Assembly (NCBI RefSeq): GCF_902167145.1
Contig: NC_050096.1
Coordinates: forward strand, 157,417,825 to 157,481,824
Length of the DNA stretch: 64,000 nucleotides
Origin: Zea mays
Lineage: Eukaryota; Streptophyta; Magnoliopsida; Poales; Poaceae
Direction of reading: 5' to 3'
The position numbers and the translations under genes are program-made. The notes under the pieces were generated by a model. The model ran no database searches. It saw only the letters and a program-made list of their open reading frames with translations, and had not been told where the DNA came from. Below are positions 38,078 through 51,585 of this stretch, one piece after another. How positions within the stretch are numbered: the stretch's first letter is position 1; each line of letters begins with the position of its first letter.

Positions 38078-40503
38078 CATAGACAACAACTGGGTGATCT
38101 GTTTTGATGGGTAGAAAATGTGCTATCTTAGTAAGACGATCAACTATAACCTAGATAGAATCAAATCCTTTTGCTGTCCTTGGCAACCCCACAATGAAAT
38201 CCATACTAATATCCTCCCATTTCCATGTTGGGATGGGCAAAGATTGTAATGGTCCAGCGGTCTTCATGTGCACTGCCTTGACACATCTACAGGTGTCACA
38301 TCTTGCCACATAGCGTGCAATCTCAATCTTCATTTTTGTCCACCAATAATGTTGCTTTAAGTCTTGATACATCTTAGTACTTCCATGATGAATGGAATAT
38401 CGACTAAGATGAGCTTCATCCAAAATTTGTTGGCGGACCTCAGCATCTTTAAGCACAACTATGCAATCATTAAACCATATTATTCCTTGGTCATCTTTTT
38501 TGAAGCAATTAGCTTTGCCGACTTTTATTTTCTCATGAATGTGTTTCATACCCTTATCGGTTCTTTGGGCATCAATAATTCTCTGTAGAAGAACTGACTC
38601 AAGCTTTAATTGGGTCAAAGTTCCATGTTGTATCATACCCAGGTTCAACTTCTCCATTTCTAAACATAGTGTGGTGTCAGGGGTCCTCACTGTAAGACAA
38701 TGACAGAAAGCCTTGCGACTCAGTGCATCTGCCACCACATTGGCTTTTCCTGGGTGATAGTGGATTTCTAAATCATAATCTTTAATCGGCTCAAGCCATC
38801 TTCTCTGTCTCATGTTCAGTTCTGACTGGGTAAAAATATATTTCAAACTTTTATGATCTGTATATAAATGGCAAGTATTTCCTAGCAGATAATGATGCCA
38901 TATCTTGAGGGCTTGAACAACTGCAGCTAATTCCAAATCATGATTTGGATAGTGCTCTTCATGCTGGTGCAGTTGTCTTGAAGCATAAGCTATGACTCGA
39001 CCTTCTTGCATTAGGACACATCTGAGTCCACTTCTTGATGCGTCACAATACACAAAAAAGGCTTCTCTATGTCCGGTTGAGCCAATACCTGAGCAGTGGT
39101 CAATAGTACCTTCGGCTGCTCGAAGGCTTCAGTGCATTTGGAGGACCAGTCAAACTTGATATCATTCTTCAATAATCCCGTGATAGGTTTAATAATCTTG
39201 GAGAAATCTAGAATAAACCTGCGGTAATATCTGGCCAGTCCAAGGAAGCTTCGAACTTGATGCATTGTTGTTGGCGGTTTCCACTCTAGAATATCTTTAA
39301 CTTTACTGGGATCGACCGCAATTCCTTTTGCAGATAATACATGTCCTAGAAACTGGATTTCTTCCAACCAAAACACGTATTTACTGAATTTAGCATACAA
39401 TTGGTGCTCTCTTAGGCGCGTTAGCACGATTCACAAATGCTTAGCATGCTCCTCTCCATTTTTGGAATAGATCAGGATGTCATCAATGAAGACCACCACA
39501 AATTTATATAACTCGGGCATAAATACCGAGTTCATTAAGTATGTGAAGTGGGCTGGAGCATTTGTCAATCCGAAAGACATAACCAAATATTCAAATAATC
39601 CATACCGCGTAGTGAATGCGGTCTTGGGTATATCTTCGGGTCGAATACGGATCTGATGATAACCTGGCCTGAGGTTAATCTTGGAGAATACCCAAGCTCC
39701 AGTAAGTTGATCGAATAGAATATCGATCCGGGAAGAGGGTACTTGTTCTTAATGGTGACCTCATTAAGGGGCCTATAGTCCACGCACATTCGAAGTGTTT
39801 GATCCTTCTTCTTAACGAAAATTGTTGGGCATCCCCATGGTGAGGAACTTGGCCTAATGAATCCCTTCTCAAGCAAGTCTTGGAGGTGAGTCTTGAGTTC
39901 TGCTAATTCATTAGGTGGCATTCGGTATGACCTTCTAGAAATAGGAGTCGTACCGGGCTTTAGTTCAATCACAAACTCTACATCCCTTTCTGGAGGTAAC
40001 CCAGGCAAATCTTTAGGAAAAACATCTGGAAATTCACATACTACCGGAATATCTTGAATTTCTTGTATGATAGCTTCATAGACTCGTCCAGATGGTTTGG
40101 CTGGGATAGCTACAGGGATGGACAATTGAACTTCTTCACAGCCATGGCTCAATTTGATGGTCCTTAAGTCTGTATTATTGATGGCCTTATTCTGGGCTAA
40201 CCAGTTCATGCCCAGAATTACATCTATGTCTTGACTTTTCAAAACAATCATGTTGGTAGGAAATTCCCGTCCGGCCAACATTACTGGTATGTGAAAGACT
40301 ACTTCCTTAGTAAATATCCGTCCCCCAGGTGAATGGATAATAAATCCTTCCCTTGATTCAGTGCAAGGATTGCAATGCTTTTCCACAAAATTCTTGCTTA
40401 TGAAGGTATGTGATGCACCAGAATCGAAGAGAATAACTGCTGGGTAATTGGCAACAAGGTACGTACCCATCATTACCGGCTCGCCCTCCGGTGTTGTAGC
40501 CAC
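38078..40503 (-). pseudogene. Element F protease, RT, RNase H and integrase N-terminal half
   Basis: Minus-strand pol upstream of the element B insertion. Protease has FDSGASHTFIS (near 40420). RT contains SYRMPPNELAELK, WGCPTIFVKKKD and [10 protein letters not shown] (near 39480). RNase H has YCDAS, DLELAA and [10 protein letters not shown], followed by [14 protein letters not shown]. Integrase starts with an HHCC segment (HHGSTKMYQ ... CDTC) and MDFIVGLP, then VDRLTK, and breaks off at B. At least two frameshifts (near 39730 and 39030-39050) and stops occur. Confidence 0.87.
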
Positions 40504-41629
40504 TTGGGTATAATAAATCCGCCCTGTTTTCTTGAAGTTCTTGCCCGTTGAAGTATTAGTCGTGTTTCCCTTTCCTTGGTTGGAATTCCCAGAGTTCTAT
40601 TGGAAGTTGGTTTTATTTTGCTTTGGGTATCGACAGTCCTAGATGAAGTGTCCGGACTTTCCACATTTGAAGCAACCAGTAGAAGTACTAGGGAGAGCAG
40701 GGAAATGAGTACCAGGGGCACTCGGCTGATTGGTAGGAGCGGGGGGCAGTAGTGGGACGAATAAAAACAGGCTGCTTGAAGGGATAGGAAGGTGGACAAG
40801 GCAAAGAACGATTCTGATTAAAAGGTCGGATCACCAACCTGGTTGTCTTCTCAGGTCCTTGGTTTGACCTTTCACCTCTAAACCCCTTTGATTTTCCATG
40901 CCCGGTAGTTTTGGCTTCCACTGCCAGTGTTGTACTGATAGCCCTACTGTAGGTAAGATCCAGACATGTTGCCATTTTCCATTGAAGCCTGTCATTAAGT
41001 CCCCTCATAAAACAATTCTTTTTCTTCAGATCTGTATTTACTTGGTCGATGGCATACTGGGACAGATGATTGAACTTATTGAGATACTGCATTACAGTAT
41101 CTCCCCCTTGCTTTAACCGGATGAATTCTTCTTGTTTCATATGGAGCACTCCCTCTGGAACATAATGCTCCCGGAAGGCTAGCTTGAATTCCTCCCAAGT
41201 GATCTGGTGTCTAGCCGGTTGAATTGCTACAAAATTTGCCCACCATGTACTGGCAGGCCCACTTAGCTATTGAGCAGCAAACAATGGCTTCTGTGTCTTT
41301 GTGCAGCGAATCAACCCGAACTTTTGCTCCATCACTCTTACCCATTCATCAGCTTCTAGAGGTTCTTCTGCTTTAATAAAGAGCGGGGGTCGGGTCTCAG
41401 AGAATTCCAGATATGTAGTTTCACACGGTCCTTGCGGAGGAACTCTCCCACCATGCTGTTGGAACTGATTGCCCGCCATTTCGCGCAAGAAGCGCGTATT
41501 ATCCACAGTGGCATTGACCAAGGCAACGATAGCTTCGGCCAACGTTGGTGGCACTGATGGCGGGTTAGGAGTATCTTCCCGACCAGGGGAAGTCCCTGTA
41601 CCATCATGTGTGCGAGTCCGTGATGGCAT
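40504..41629 (-). pseudogene. Element F gag
   Basis: Likely start is the ATG at 41629. It contains the gag core (WTWW-like segment near 41250, FREHY, YLNKFNHLSQYA) and a CCHC knuckle CFKCGKSGHFI at about 40635-40675, broken by a stop just before its last cysteine. Another stop lies near 41266 and the frame shifts before the protease. Bases 41630-41854 show nothing recognisable. Confidence 0.8.
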
Positions 41630-41854
41630 CTGAGGCAAAGAAACATTTGAGAAAAAAATATAACATGCCAACATACACCATCATATTGCATTACCAAAAT
41701 ATTAACAAAATGTAATTATACAGACTCCAGCGTACAACTTGACTTCATTACTTATTTTACATAAGTACGATTTCCAAACTATACTATTCTAGTCTTCGTC
41801 ATCCTTTGTTGCTTCATTTCCCGCTGTAGGAGACCGTTCATCAGCAAGGTTCAT

Positions 41855-42363
41855 GGAAGGAGGGGGCCTAAAAAGTTCCAACTCCCTATCAGGCTCTTCA
41901 CTTGCTGTCCCGGTGGTTCGGCTCCCATTGCAGCAGCATCGGAAGGCACGTCCGGGTGCAGTCGAGCATACAGTACATGTACTTCCTCATGTAAAGTATT
42001 ACAGTACACTTGCAGAATATCGAGGGCCGCACTAAGCTCTACCACACGAGCTCGAGCTTTTGCTTCACGGTCCCAAGCGATCGAACGTGAGTTGACGACC
42101 CAATCAATGGCTGAATCCCGTTCAGATATCTCGTACTACAAGCGGCTGACGTCAGCTGACAATTCAGCTATACATTGGCTGTCCTGCGCCCATGCCCTAT
42201 TCTCGTGATGTAGCTCTCACCAAAGATGATCCACCTTGGCTTCCAAGTCTCCGATTGGATCATTGTTGCCACTACTACTTTCCTCATGCCTGGGGGCTAG
42301 CTGATGACGAGGCACGCTAAGAGGTCCAATAGATTTGTGCGCAGTTTTCCTTGTATGCGCCAT
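41855..42363 (-). pseudogene. Extra leader ORF 5' of gag in element F
   Basis: Opens with an ATG at 42363 and a basic, Pro/His-containing N-terminus, followed by a long Glu/Ala/Leu-rich, coiled-coil-like segment with two stops (near 42217 and 42135), open again from 42045. It occupies the same position as the leader ORF of element E, and both end in acidic or Pro-rich tails. No family recognised. Bases 42364-42601 are untranslated leader. Confidence 0.5.
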
Positions 42364-42601
42364 GTCTCCATAAGAGGGGAAGATTTATTAGTATATTTTT
42401 AAACATGATGCATGCATAACCTAATAAATATGGAATCAACCTTCATAGATCCCCAACTTCCTATATATTGCACTCTATTACCCTGACTTTACAAGATGAG
42501 AGACTACGAGAAAGTGATAGGGTAAGAATGAAAGAATATTTCTAGGTAAGTATTTGAAACTTATTTTGAAGTGCTATGTAATATCTGGAGAGATGGGCTT
42601 C

Positions 42602-42613
42602 GCTCCGATACCA
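42602..42613 (-). promoter_or_regulatory. Primer binding site of element F
   Basis: Minus strand TGGTATCGGAGC, one base from the initiator tRNA-Met site and identical to that of element D. Confidence 0.85.
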
Positions 42614-42615
42614 GC

Positions 42616-43401
42616 TATGACGGAACCTCCCAAGGTATTAGGCCCACCTACAGTTGTCCTTGTCCCAAGAACCTTGGACAACCCTGTAGATGCACTTAAT
42701 CACTCGACAAGTTCGGTAACTGTATCCTCATCATTTCGCCCAAGAGCGCTTCACCCGTCACGCAGATATTACATCACATCGGAGGAAAGAATACGCGGAA
42801 GCAAATTAAAATAACTTAATTTACATTCATAGAGAGAGAATATTGTTATTACAGTACCAGGGTACTAAGAGTGCATAAGTAGTATTATTATTACAGACCC
42901 GGGAGGCAAAACACCCTCCCGTACACAAGATTATTGTTTTCAAAGTGGGAGGCCAACATCCTCCCGCAACTTCACTGCTGGGGCTCTTCTTTGGGTACCA
43001 CCTTTGAACAGAAACAACAAAAGTTTGTCGTTTCCTCACCTACAACAACATGGGTTCGAAAACCCTGAGTACGGAGTGTACTTTCGCAAGTCTTACCCGA
43101 CAAAAGAAAAGACTCTCAAGGATATGCTGGCTTGAGGGAGTCAAGGTAAGGCTATTTAAAATCCAAAGACTCTGTTTTGTAGAAATGCTTACTAACATTG
43201 GATCCTTAAAAATCTAGTTATATTATCAAGTTGAGTCATTACCTACAACTAGAGTTCTTTCTACCCTAGTTCAAGCACTTGACCCGCACTAGCTGTCTTT
43301 TATCAACCCTTAACTTCACTGGAATGCTACGTGTATGTCACTGACCAAGTCTCCATGTCCGAGAAGTAACGGCGATCTGAATCGATTAATACTCAGTGGA
43401 G
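42616..43401 (-). repeat. 5' LTR of element F (its 3' end only)
   Basis: Starts beside the PBS; the terminal CA has decayed to TA by comparison with D. Parts at 43010-43130 and 43325-43390 match the reverse complement of D's LTR (56460-56860), so F and D LTRs are related. It ends abruptly where D begins. The short stretch up to 43401 has no gene. Confidence 0.75.
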
Positions 43402-46120
43402 TGTAACACCCCTGGTATTTATATTCCGCTCGACAACGAGTATAAATTTAAGCATGTAATATCAGTGAATAAAACAAATGCTAAAATTTAATCATCTTCG
43501 TCTATCGCAATTTTAATATCGCATTTGTTTCGTCTGTCACGAGTTCGACATCATTTTTATCTATCCAGGCTCTTCTGAAATTTTCATGATGTTCGGAACA
43601 TAGTTGTTCCGAAAATCGGTGCGTCCAGTGATTATTAAAAATTCATTGATCGCGCACATACGAATTTGAAAATCTAGTTGAGCCCTCTGAGTTCATCCCA
43701 AACAAATTAAATAGAACTCAACCACAAAAGTATTAACGCAAAATTAAATTGGATCGAGATAATTAGAGCTAATATTGAGTATTCATAATTAATCTGTTTC
43801 CCTGTTTAGACTACGGATTAAATTTTCCGGTTTTGAATTAAATCAAATCTAGTGCAGTTTAAGATATCGAAAATAATGATGTGGTCTGGTACCGATTTCA
43901 AATTAATCAATTAAAGCTAATTGGAAAGATCATCTAAGTATTTCGCTCTTGTTTGAATGATCTCTACGAATTTCGGTACAGACACTACTTGGGGCAGGCT
44001 GTTTAAATAAACCGAACCCGGACGAACCAAAACCGGAACAATTGTTAGCTGATTCGGATTCCTATTTCAAAGTCAAGAAAATAATGTGTAACCCAAATAT
44101 CGTTTTAATTCGATCTGTTTCCATCCTGCTCGAACAAATCCAAATGATCAGATATTAATAAATGGTAAAAATTTATCTGGTTCCAGAAATATTTTCCAAG
44201 TTAAACATTGTCCAAATATTGTCACCGATCTCGTTTTAGTCTGACTCATTTATATATCTTTAAAATCATAAAAATCTTAGTGTTTAAAAAAGAGAAAGGT
44301 GGAAAAAAAATCTATTTTTTCTTATCCCCACCGCCTGTCTCATCCATATCCTAAACTACCGCTCTAACTCTACATCCAATAAAATATCATGTTCCTTCTT
44401 CCAGTAAGCCACAACACACGTACATCTCCAGCTCAAAATATCTCTGCTCCGTTGCGCTCGCCCCAGCATTTATGGCCGTGTTTGCCGTGCTCAAGCTTCA
44501 CCACACCAGTCGTCGCCCCATCCTCGATATTCGCTCAGCCACTCGCGTCGGCGTTCCTTCCTTGCTCCCATGCCACGCGCCCATGCCCCGTTTCCTACGC
44601 GCCCTTCCTGCTCCTCCCTTCCCCAGCTCACTCGGACCTCGCCGTGGAGCTTCCTCGCTGGCGCGCGCGCATCTCCCTGGCCAAAGCTCTGCTCTCCTCC
44701 CTCTTGCGTTCTCCCTGGTGCCCCAGTGTCTGGTTTGCTCCAGTTCCTACGCTCGCCTGGCTGCCGTGCCCCAGCTCGGATCTCCTTCGCCCATGGCACG
44801 CGGCCTTCCTGCTCGCCGCGCCCCTAGACTACGGCGCGCCTGCTCCCTAGCTCGCTGCGTGCCCAAGCCCTATGTTTCCTCCTTCCTCCCTGCACCCTGT
44901 TCAGTTGTTCACCGTCGCGTTGCCGTGGAGTTTGCCCGCCGCAGCCCAGCTCGGTCGCTCCTCCCTGCTCGCCCCTGCGCTCGTCCAACTCCACTGCGTC
45001 GTTTCTCTCTGTCGCGTCACATCCGCAGTTTGCCGCCAGCGTCTGACCGCCGGTGGTGCTCGTTTCCTCGACGTCGAACTGTGCCCCATGCCGGCTTGTC
45101 CAGTCCGCCCTGCTCGCGTTCCGGGCTGGACCGGCGAACGCTGCTTGCCTAGTCGCCCGTGTTCGTCGCGTCCGACCTACTTGTGCTCAGGTCTTCACCA
45201 CTGCCGATCAACGCACGTGCTCAACACCGGCCACCGTCTTAGCTCACCCAGGTCGCGACCTCACCGAACCGGGCACCCTTTTATCTCATGGTGCCTCGGC
45301 GCAATCTGCTCTAGCTCGTGGACGTGCTCTGGTCGCTGGATGCCGTGCTCGCCTCCATGGCCACTGCCTAGCCCATCTCCTTGATGCCGCACGGGCCCCT
45401 GTTGCCTGGTCCCGGTGCTCGTGCTTACCCTCGGCTCATGTAGACGCTCGCGCGCCTGCTCATTGTCTCTGTGGTGCACCCGCTCTTGTCCATCGGGTTT
45501 CACGCGTGCTCACGTTTGCCGTCGAGCCGTTGAACCCGTTTTCCCCCGCTCGACCTCGTCTTCGCCCTTCTGGTGGCCATCGTCAATATGGTGCTGGACT
45601 ACGCTCCTTTATCTGGTCGCACTGGCTGTCGACCTTGTTGGTCCTTTCCATGTCAAACCAGCAAGCTCTGCCACGGTCACTCAACTACTCGCCCCGAGTG
45701 TGCTCATAAATTTTCTTGGTCATATCTGCTGAGCTGACCAACGCTCCAGCTCGCCGTTATCGCCAAGTCCCACGCAGCTGTGCAGTTCTCTCATCGTCAT
45801 TCATTCCTATTTTTCCCTGTCATATGCCGCCTCATCATGACGCGTGTCGTCGTCTTTAATCTCAATAGCTCTTCCGATACGTGCCTCGCCATGCTTCGCC
45901 TCCTCGTGATCAGCCCCATCTGGGTCATGTGGGCGGAAGATCTCAACACCTGTCAGATGTTCGACGACAAGCCCAAACCAGAATTTATCAACGTTCTCAC
46001 AAATATTGAGTCATCTTTGATGCTGGTAAGCTGAATTTATTTGCTTAGTAATTTTAGTGCTTTGCCGGTAGGCGCTATCGGCATTTCATGCGAGGAATTT
46101 TAGTTGTGCAGTGAAGTCAG
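43402..46120 (+). repeat. 5' LTR of element D, part left of element C
   Basis: Begins TGTAACACCCC and pairs with 60469-63247 of the 3' LTR. A GC-rich, pyrimidine-rich block lies at about 44330-45730. Plus-strand ORFs there (44472-45152, 45053-45709) are Ser/Pro/Arg/Leu-rich, overlap each other, are only partly kept in the other LTR and resemble no protein I know. It ends with target bases GTCAG. Confidence 0.9.
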
Positions 46121-46707
46121 TGTTGGGCCTATGCTTCGTCGCCGAAGGTCTTCTAGAAAGAAGCGGCTTTCGGCTGATGTTGTTTGTATAAGATGACCGA
46201 AGGTTCCTCTTCATGAAGCTTCGGTATTACAAACCGACTTAAAAGATAGAATGACCTTTTGGTCCATAAAGGTCTGAGTCAATGTTGTAAACTTTTATAA
46301 GGGGCATACTTGTAATTCCCCACAGGCTGCGCCCTGTGCCTATAAATAGTGAACAGTATTCCTTTACTGTTCACGCATTCTGACAATTGTAATTGCATTT
46401 TCTGGAATCCAACCTTTGCCAAGGCAGAGGTATTATTGTATTCAACGATTCAATATATTGAATAAATATAGTATAATTCGTCTATGATTTGTTTACCCCT
46501 TTTATACCTTTTTATCTTATGTTGTCTTACAATACCTATTAAAATTTTATTACGAAGACTCAAGCTTCGTAATTATACTCTCATCAACCTTCGTCCAAGG
46601 CCCATTATCCTCAAGGGAATAATGCTTCATGGACGAAGGACAATAACATTTAACATTTTATGTTGCCTTGTTCTTAATTCATAGCATTTGAGAACAAGTC
46701 CCCAACA
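46121..46707 (+). repeat. 5' LTR of element C
   Basis: 587 bp, TGTTGGGCC...CCCCAACA, pairing with 54941-55527. It is related to but distinct from the element A LTR. Confidence 0.97.
46341..46374 (+). promoter_or_regulatory. LTR TATA box and start-site hairpin, element C
   Basis: TATAAATA at 46341-46348, then GTGAACAGTA (46349-46358), a 6-base loop and TACTGTTCAC (46365-46374). Confidence 0.75.
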
Positions 46708-46730
46708 TTGGCGCCCACCTCCGGTGAACT
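46708..46730 (+). promoter_or_regulatory. Primer binding site, element C
   Basis: Same TTGGCGCCCACCTCCGGTGA as A and B, directly after the LTR. Confidence 0.7.
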
Positions 46731-46750
46731 CACTTCCACTTTTTGAGCTG

Positions 46751-49700
46751 ATGGCTTCGTTCAACAACCAAGCTGGAGCTGCTTCGGACCCGAAGCTGGT
46801 GCTCCCGATCACAGGTGGTTCGTCCTCAGAGCCAGCTAACAAGAAACAAAAGAAGGAAGCACAGAGAAGGGTACAACATGTTGGGGTGCAAGGACCCTTC
46901 ATCAAGTCAAGATGGTCTCACATTCCTATTACCTTCTCCCAAGAGGACCTTCAGCTCAAGGATTACCCACACAACGATGCCATGGTTATCTCTTGTGTTA
47001 TCAAAGGATTTCTGGTCCACAATGTCTTGGTTGACACAGGCAGTGCAGCTGATATCATATTTGCTAAGGCCTTCAGACAAATGCAAGAGCCAGAAGATAA
47101 GATTCATGATGCTACACATCCTCTCTGTGGCTTCGGAGGAAGACAGATTGTAGCACTGGGCAAGATCACCATGTCAGTAACCTTCGGGTTCATCAACAAC
47201 ACTAGAACTGAGCAAGTTGTGTTTGACATTGTTGACATGGAATACCCTTACAATGCAATTATTGGTCGTGGCACCCTCAATGCTTTCGAAGCAATTCTTC
47301 ATCCTGCCTATCTTTGCATGAAGATACCTTCGGATCAAGGACCCATCGCTATCTATTGAAGTCAGGCAGCTGCCAGAAGGGCCGAAGGCAATTGGACTGA
47401 CTCAAAAGCAATCCATAACATAGATGGAGCTGAAGCTTGTGAACAGTACAAATTCAGAAGGGAGAAAGCAGCTTCAGCAGATCAGCCGAAGCCTATGCTC
47501 TTATGTGAGGACATAGCAGAGCAGAAGGTGCTGTTAGGCTCTCAATTATCCGAAGAGCAGGAGAAAACCTTGATAAGGTTTTTGTTCAACAACAAAGATG
47601 TTTTTGCATGGTCAGCTAATGATCTCTGCGGAGTAAATAGGGATGTTATTGAGCACTCGCTCAATGTCGATCCATCCTTCAGACCCAGAAAGCAAAGGCT
47701 TCGGAAAATGTTAGATGATAAGGCCGAAGGTGCTCGTAACGAAGTCAAAAGACTCCTCAGTGCAGGAGTTATCAGAGAAGTGAAGTACCCAGAATGACTA
47801 GCTAACACTGTTATGGTCAAAAAGGCCAATGGCAAGTGGCGAATGTGTATTGATTTTACAGATCTTAACAAGGCTTGTCCAAAGGATGAATTCCCACTGC
47901 CAAGGATAGATTCTTTAGTTGATGCAGCAGCTTCTTCAGAGCTCATGAGTCTGTTAGATTGTTATTCAGGCTATCATCAAATTTGGATGAAGAAGGAAGA
48001 TGAGCCGAAGACTAGCTTCATAACTCCAAGTGGCACATATTGTTATCTTCGGATGCCTGAGGGGCTCAAAAACGCTGGAGGAAGTTTCAGCAGAATGACT
48101 GCGAAGGTTCTCCAGTCTCAGATAGGCAGAAATGTGCTAACTTATGTTGATGACATCATTGTAAAAAGCACGAAGCAGGAGAATCATATTGCTGACCTGC
48201 AGGAGACCTTCGCCAGTTTCAGACAAGCTGGCTTAAAGTTGAATCCAGAAAAATGCGTCTTCGGAGTAAAGAAGGGGAAATTTCTAGGATGCTTGGTTTC
48301 AACAAAGGGAATTGAAGCTAATCCAAGTAAAATTGAAGCTATACTTCGGATGGAGCCACCAACTACAAAGAAGGGCGCTCAAAGATTGACAGGAAGGTTA
48401 GCATCTCTCAATAGATTCATATCCAGATCAGCAGAGAGAAACTTACCATTCTTCGAAGTGCTGAAGTCAGCTGAAGTCTTTCAATGGGGACCAATTCAGC
48501 AGAAGGCTTTTGAAGAGCTGAAATAGTATTTGATAGATCTAACAACATTAACTCCACCAACGCCAGGGGCTCCTTTGTTATTATATGTGGCAGCTTCGCA
48601 CTCAGCGGTAAGTGCAGCGCTTGTCCAGGAGAAGCTTGATGGTCAAGTTAAGAGGCAGGCCCCGATATATTTTGTATCCGAGGTTCTTAGTTTATCAAAG
48701 AAAAATTATACAGAGTTGGAGAAGGTACTGTATGCTGTCTTGATGGCCTCCAGGAAGCTTCGGCACTATTTTCAAGCTTACAACATAATTGTTCCTTCTT
48801 CACAACCTCTGAAGGATATTATGAGGAACCGAGAAGCTACTGGAAGGATTGGAAAATGGGCTGCAGAGCTCAATGAATTTTGTATTGAATATGTTCATAG
48901 ATCTTCGATTCAGTCCCAGACGTTGGCAGATTTCATTGCTGACTGGACGCCAGGGGCTCAGGAGGAAGAAACAAATAAAGACGCCGAAGCATGGACAGTG
49001 TTTTGTGATGGATCTTGGGGAACCTTCGGAGCGGGAGCAGCTGCTGTGTTGGTTTCACCTTCCAAAGTCAAAACTTGTTATGCGGTAAAACTTGATTTTA
49101 GTTGCACAAATAACATTGCCGAGTACGAAGCCTTGATTCTAGGTCTTCGGAAGCTAAAGGCAATGGGAATCAGAAGGGCCATACTCAAAACTGATTCCCA
49201 GGTTGTTTCGGGTCATATTGACAAGAGTTGCAAGGCTAAGGATCCGAAGCTTGAAAAATATCTGGATATGGTTCGAAGAGTTGAAGCTTCCTTCGAAGGA
49301 TTTTCTGTCAAAAATATCCCTCGAGGACAAAATGAGCATGCTGATTTGCTAGCTAAGTCAGCAGCACAGGGGCTGCCCTTACCTTCGGATGTGTTCTTCG
49401 AAACAATAAAAGCACCTTTGGTGGAACTTTTTGAAAGAGTAGTCCTCAATATATCTCCTGTTTATAGCGAAGATTGGAGAACTGAGATCATCTCTTACCT
49501 TCAGGGAAAATTCCTTTCAGATGACGAAGCTTATAACAGGAGGATAGAGGCAAGAGCTCGTCCATATGTCATGATAGAAGGGGAGTTGTACAAGCATGGA
49601 GTTTGTGCTCCGCTACTCAAGTGTTTATCCAGAACCGAAGGTATAGAGTTAATGAAAGAAATACATGCAGGCCTGTGTGGTTCTCACATTGGATCTAGGC

Positions 49701-50704
49701 CGTTGCTTGGAAAAATTTTCCGCCAAGGATTTTATTGGCCGAAGGCAGCCTCGGATGCAGCGGAATTAGTCCAAAAGTGCGAAGGTTGTCAGAAATGTGC
49801 ACGAGATCAAAAACAACCTTCGTCCTTAACACAGCTTATACAACCCATTTGGCCATTGCAAAGGTGGGGCCTTGACTTGTTAGGTCCGTTACCACCGGCC
49901 CAAGGGAACCTAAGATATGTTGTAGTGGCGGTGGAATATTTTTCTAAATGGATTGAGGCAAAGCCTTTAGCCGCAATAACTTCGGCCACCGTCCAAAAGT
50001 TTTTCTGGCAGAATATTGTTTGTCGTTTCGGGGTACCAAAGGCTATTACTGTGGATAATGGAACACAATTCGACTCCGAAGCTTTTAGGGATTTCTGTGA
50101 TCAAATTGGTACGAAGATCCATTTTGCATCAGTCAGACATCCGGAGTCAAATGGACTCGTTGAAAGAGCCAATGGCATTATAATGACAGGAATAATGAAG
50201 TTAATCTTCAATCAACCCAGGGGAAAATGGCCAGATCAGTTAACCAAAGTGGTGTGGAGCCACAATACAACAACATCAAGGTCTACAGGCTTTACCCCAT
50301 TCAAGTTATTATTCGGTGACGAAGCAATAACCCCGGAAGAAGCTAAAACCGGATCAATAAGGGTAGTAGCTTCGGCAGAATCAGGTTCCGAAGCTGCTTA
50401 TTCTGTGGAAAAAGATGCTTTAGAAGGGATCAGGTTGCAAGCCGTGGAAAACATTAATAAATATCAAGCCGAAACAATTAAATGGCGAGATAGAAAGGTT
50501 CGGCTAAAGAACATTGAGCCAGGCCATTTGGTACTTCGGAGAGTGGCCAACCCAGAAACAGTGGGCAAGTTGCAGTTGAAATGGGATGGACCTTTCTTAG
50601 TAGCATCTTCGTCAAGACCCGGTTCATACAGATTGAAGGATATGGACGGCAACGACATACCTAGATCTTGGAATGCGGATGAGCTTCGGCGATATTATGT
50701 ATAA
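46751..50704 (+). pseudogene. Element C pol: protease-RT-RNase H-integrase, three stops, no gag
   Basis: Same start context, length (3954 nt, 1318 codons) and domain order as element A pol, with no frameshift. Stops are TGA at 47357-47359 (codon 203), TGA at 47795-47797 (codon 349, TGG in A) and TAG at 48524-48526 (codon 592, CAG in A). Protease VDTG, RT YVDD, the degenerate first RNase H (YVAAS), the second RNase H (CDGS...AEYEA...KTDSQ) and integrase HHCC plus D, D, E motifs are all present. The ATG is again 43 bp from the LTR end, which shows the lack of gag is a family trait. Confidence 0.95.
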
Positions 50705-50896
50705 CTCGATGTAATTTTTCATATTTTTTATTTTTTATTTTTCTTTCATGGCACCCTTTTCCTTTCCGAAGGGGGAGAAAGGTTTTTAATGGGGCCATCA
50801 CATGTAATTTCCTTTTTTAGTTCTATAAGAGCAAAATCCCCCAAGGAATGTAAATGTAAAAGCTAAGAACGCACCATCGAGTGCCGAAAAGTAAAG

Positions 50897-51100
50897 GCGA
50901 AGAAGCTCCAAAGTCGTTCCTAAGGGAATGCAGAGCTTACAGCGAAAAGTCAACGCTGATTCCGCCAAAAGTAAAGGCGAAGAAGCTCCAAAGTCGTTCG
51001 TAAGGGAATGCAGAGCTTACAGCGAAAAGTCAACGCTGATTCCGCCAAAAGTAAAGGCGAAGAAGCTCCAAAGTCGTTCCTAAGGGAATGCAGAGCTGAC
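50897..51100. repeat. 80 bp tandem repeat between pol and antisense gene, element C
   Basis: Units beginning GCGAAGAAGCTCCAAAG start at 50897, 50977 and 51057, the same period as in A. Other bases of 50705-51585 show no gene. Confidence 0.9.
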
Positions 51101-51585
51101 GTGTGATTGTTTTTAAGGAAATAATGGCTATGAGTATGGCTTCGGATACGTGTTTGGACATTCATTTGCACATCACATTACATCATAACATTTGCATTCA
51201 TAAACATTCATCCAGGCATATGTAGGATAATCATCATCATGGCATAAACGCTTGCTTTGGCAAGAAGAAAAAAAAAGAGGAAGAAAGAGCTTCGTGTACA
51301 AAAAGGAGAGCTTTGGAAAGAAGGGAAATGTTGTTTTCTATGCTTCGCTGCGTACGAAAAGAAGGGAAGGTGTTTTTTCGCCTTTGGCTCAAAAAAGGAA
51401 AATTTCGTCCACATCAAAGCACTTCTCATACATCAATGGAAGGGTAAGGATATATCACAAGGTACGAACAGAATTCATTAAAGTTTCATTTACAGAAGTT
51501 ATCTCAAAAGTTATCTTAAAAGTTTCTCAAGTACTGTCTAGTTTACTATTAAATTTCCAAGGAGTTTCAGCTTCGGCGTCAGTTT

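Larger units (their letters stand above)
27172..43401 (-). mobile_element. Element F: second nested Tekay-like chromovirus
   Basis: Minus-strand order: partial 5' LTR (42616-43401), PBS, leader ORF, gag, protease, RT, RNase H, integrase with chromodomain, PPT, partial 3' LTR (27172-29675). Both LTRs are cut at insertion boundaries, by E on the left and D on the right, so the outer parts should lie outside the window. Element B splits the integrase (TSD CTGGG). Frameshifts and stops throughout mark it as old. That E and D inserted into F's LTRs is inferred from the abrupt ends. Confidence 0.8.

Noticed and set aside
44472..45709. Two overlapping plus-strand ORFs of 226 and 218 residues in D's 5' LTR
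   Set aside because: They lie in a GC-rich, pyrimidine-skewed LTR block, are open in several frames at once, are Ser/Pro/Arg/Leu-rich, and their counterparts in the 3' LTR have different lengths and boundaries. Not treated as genes.
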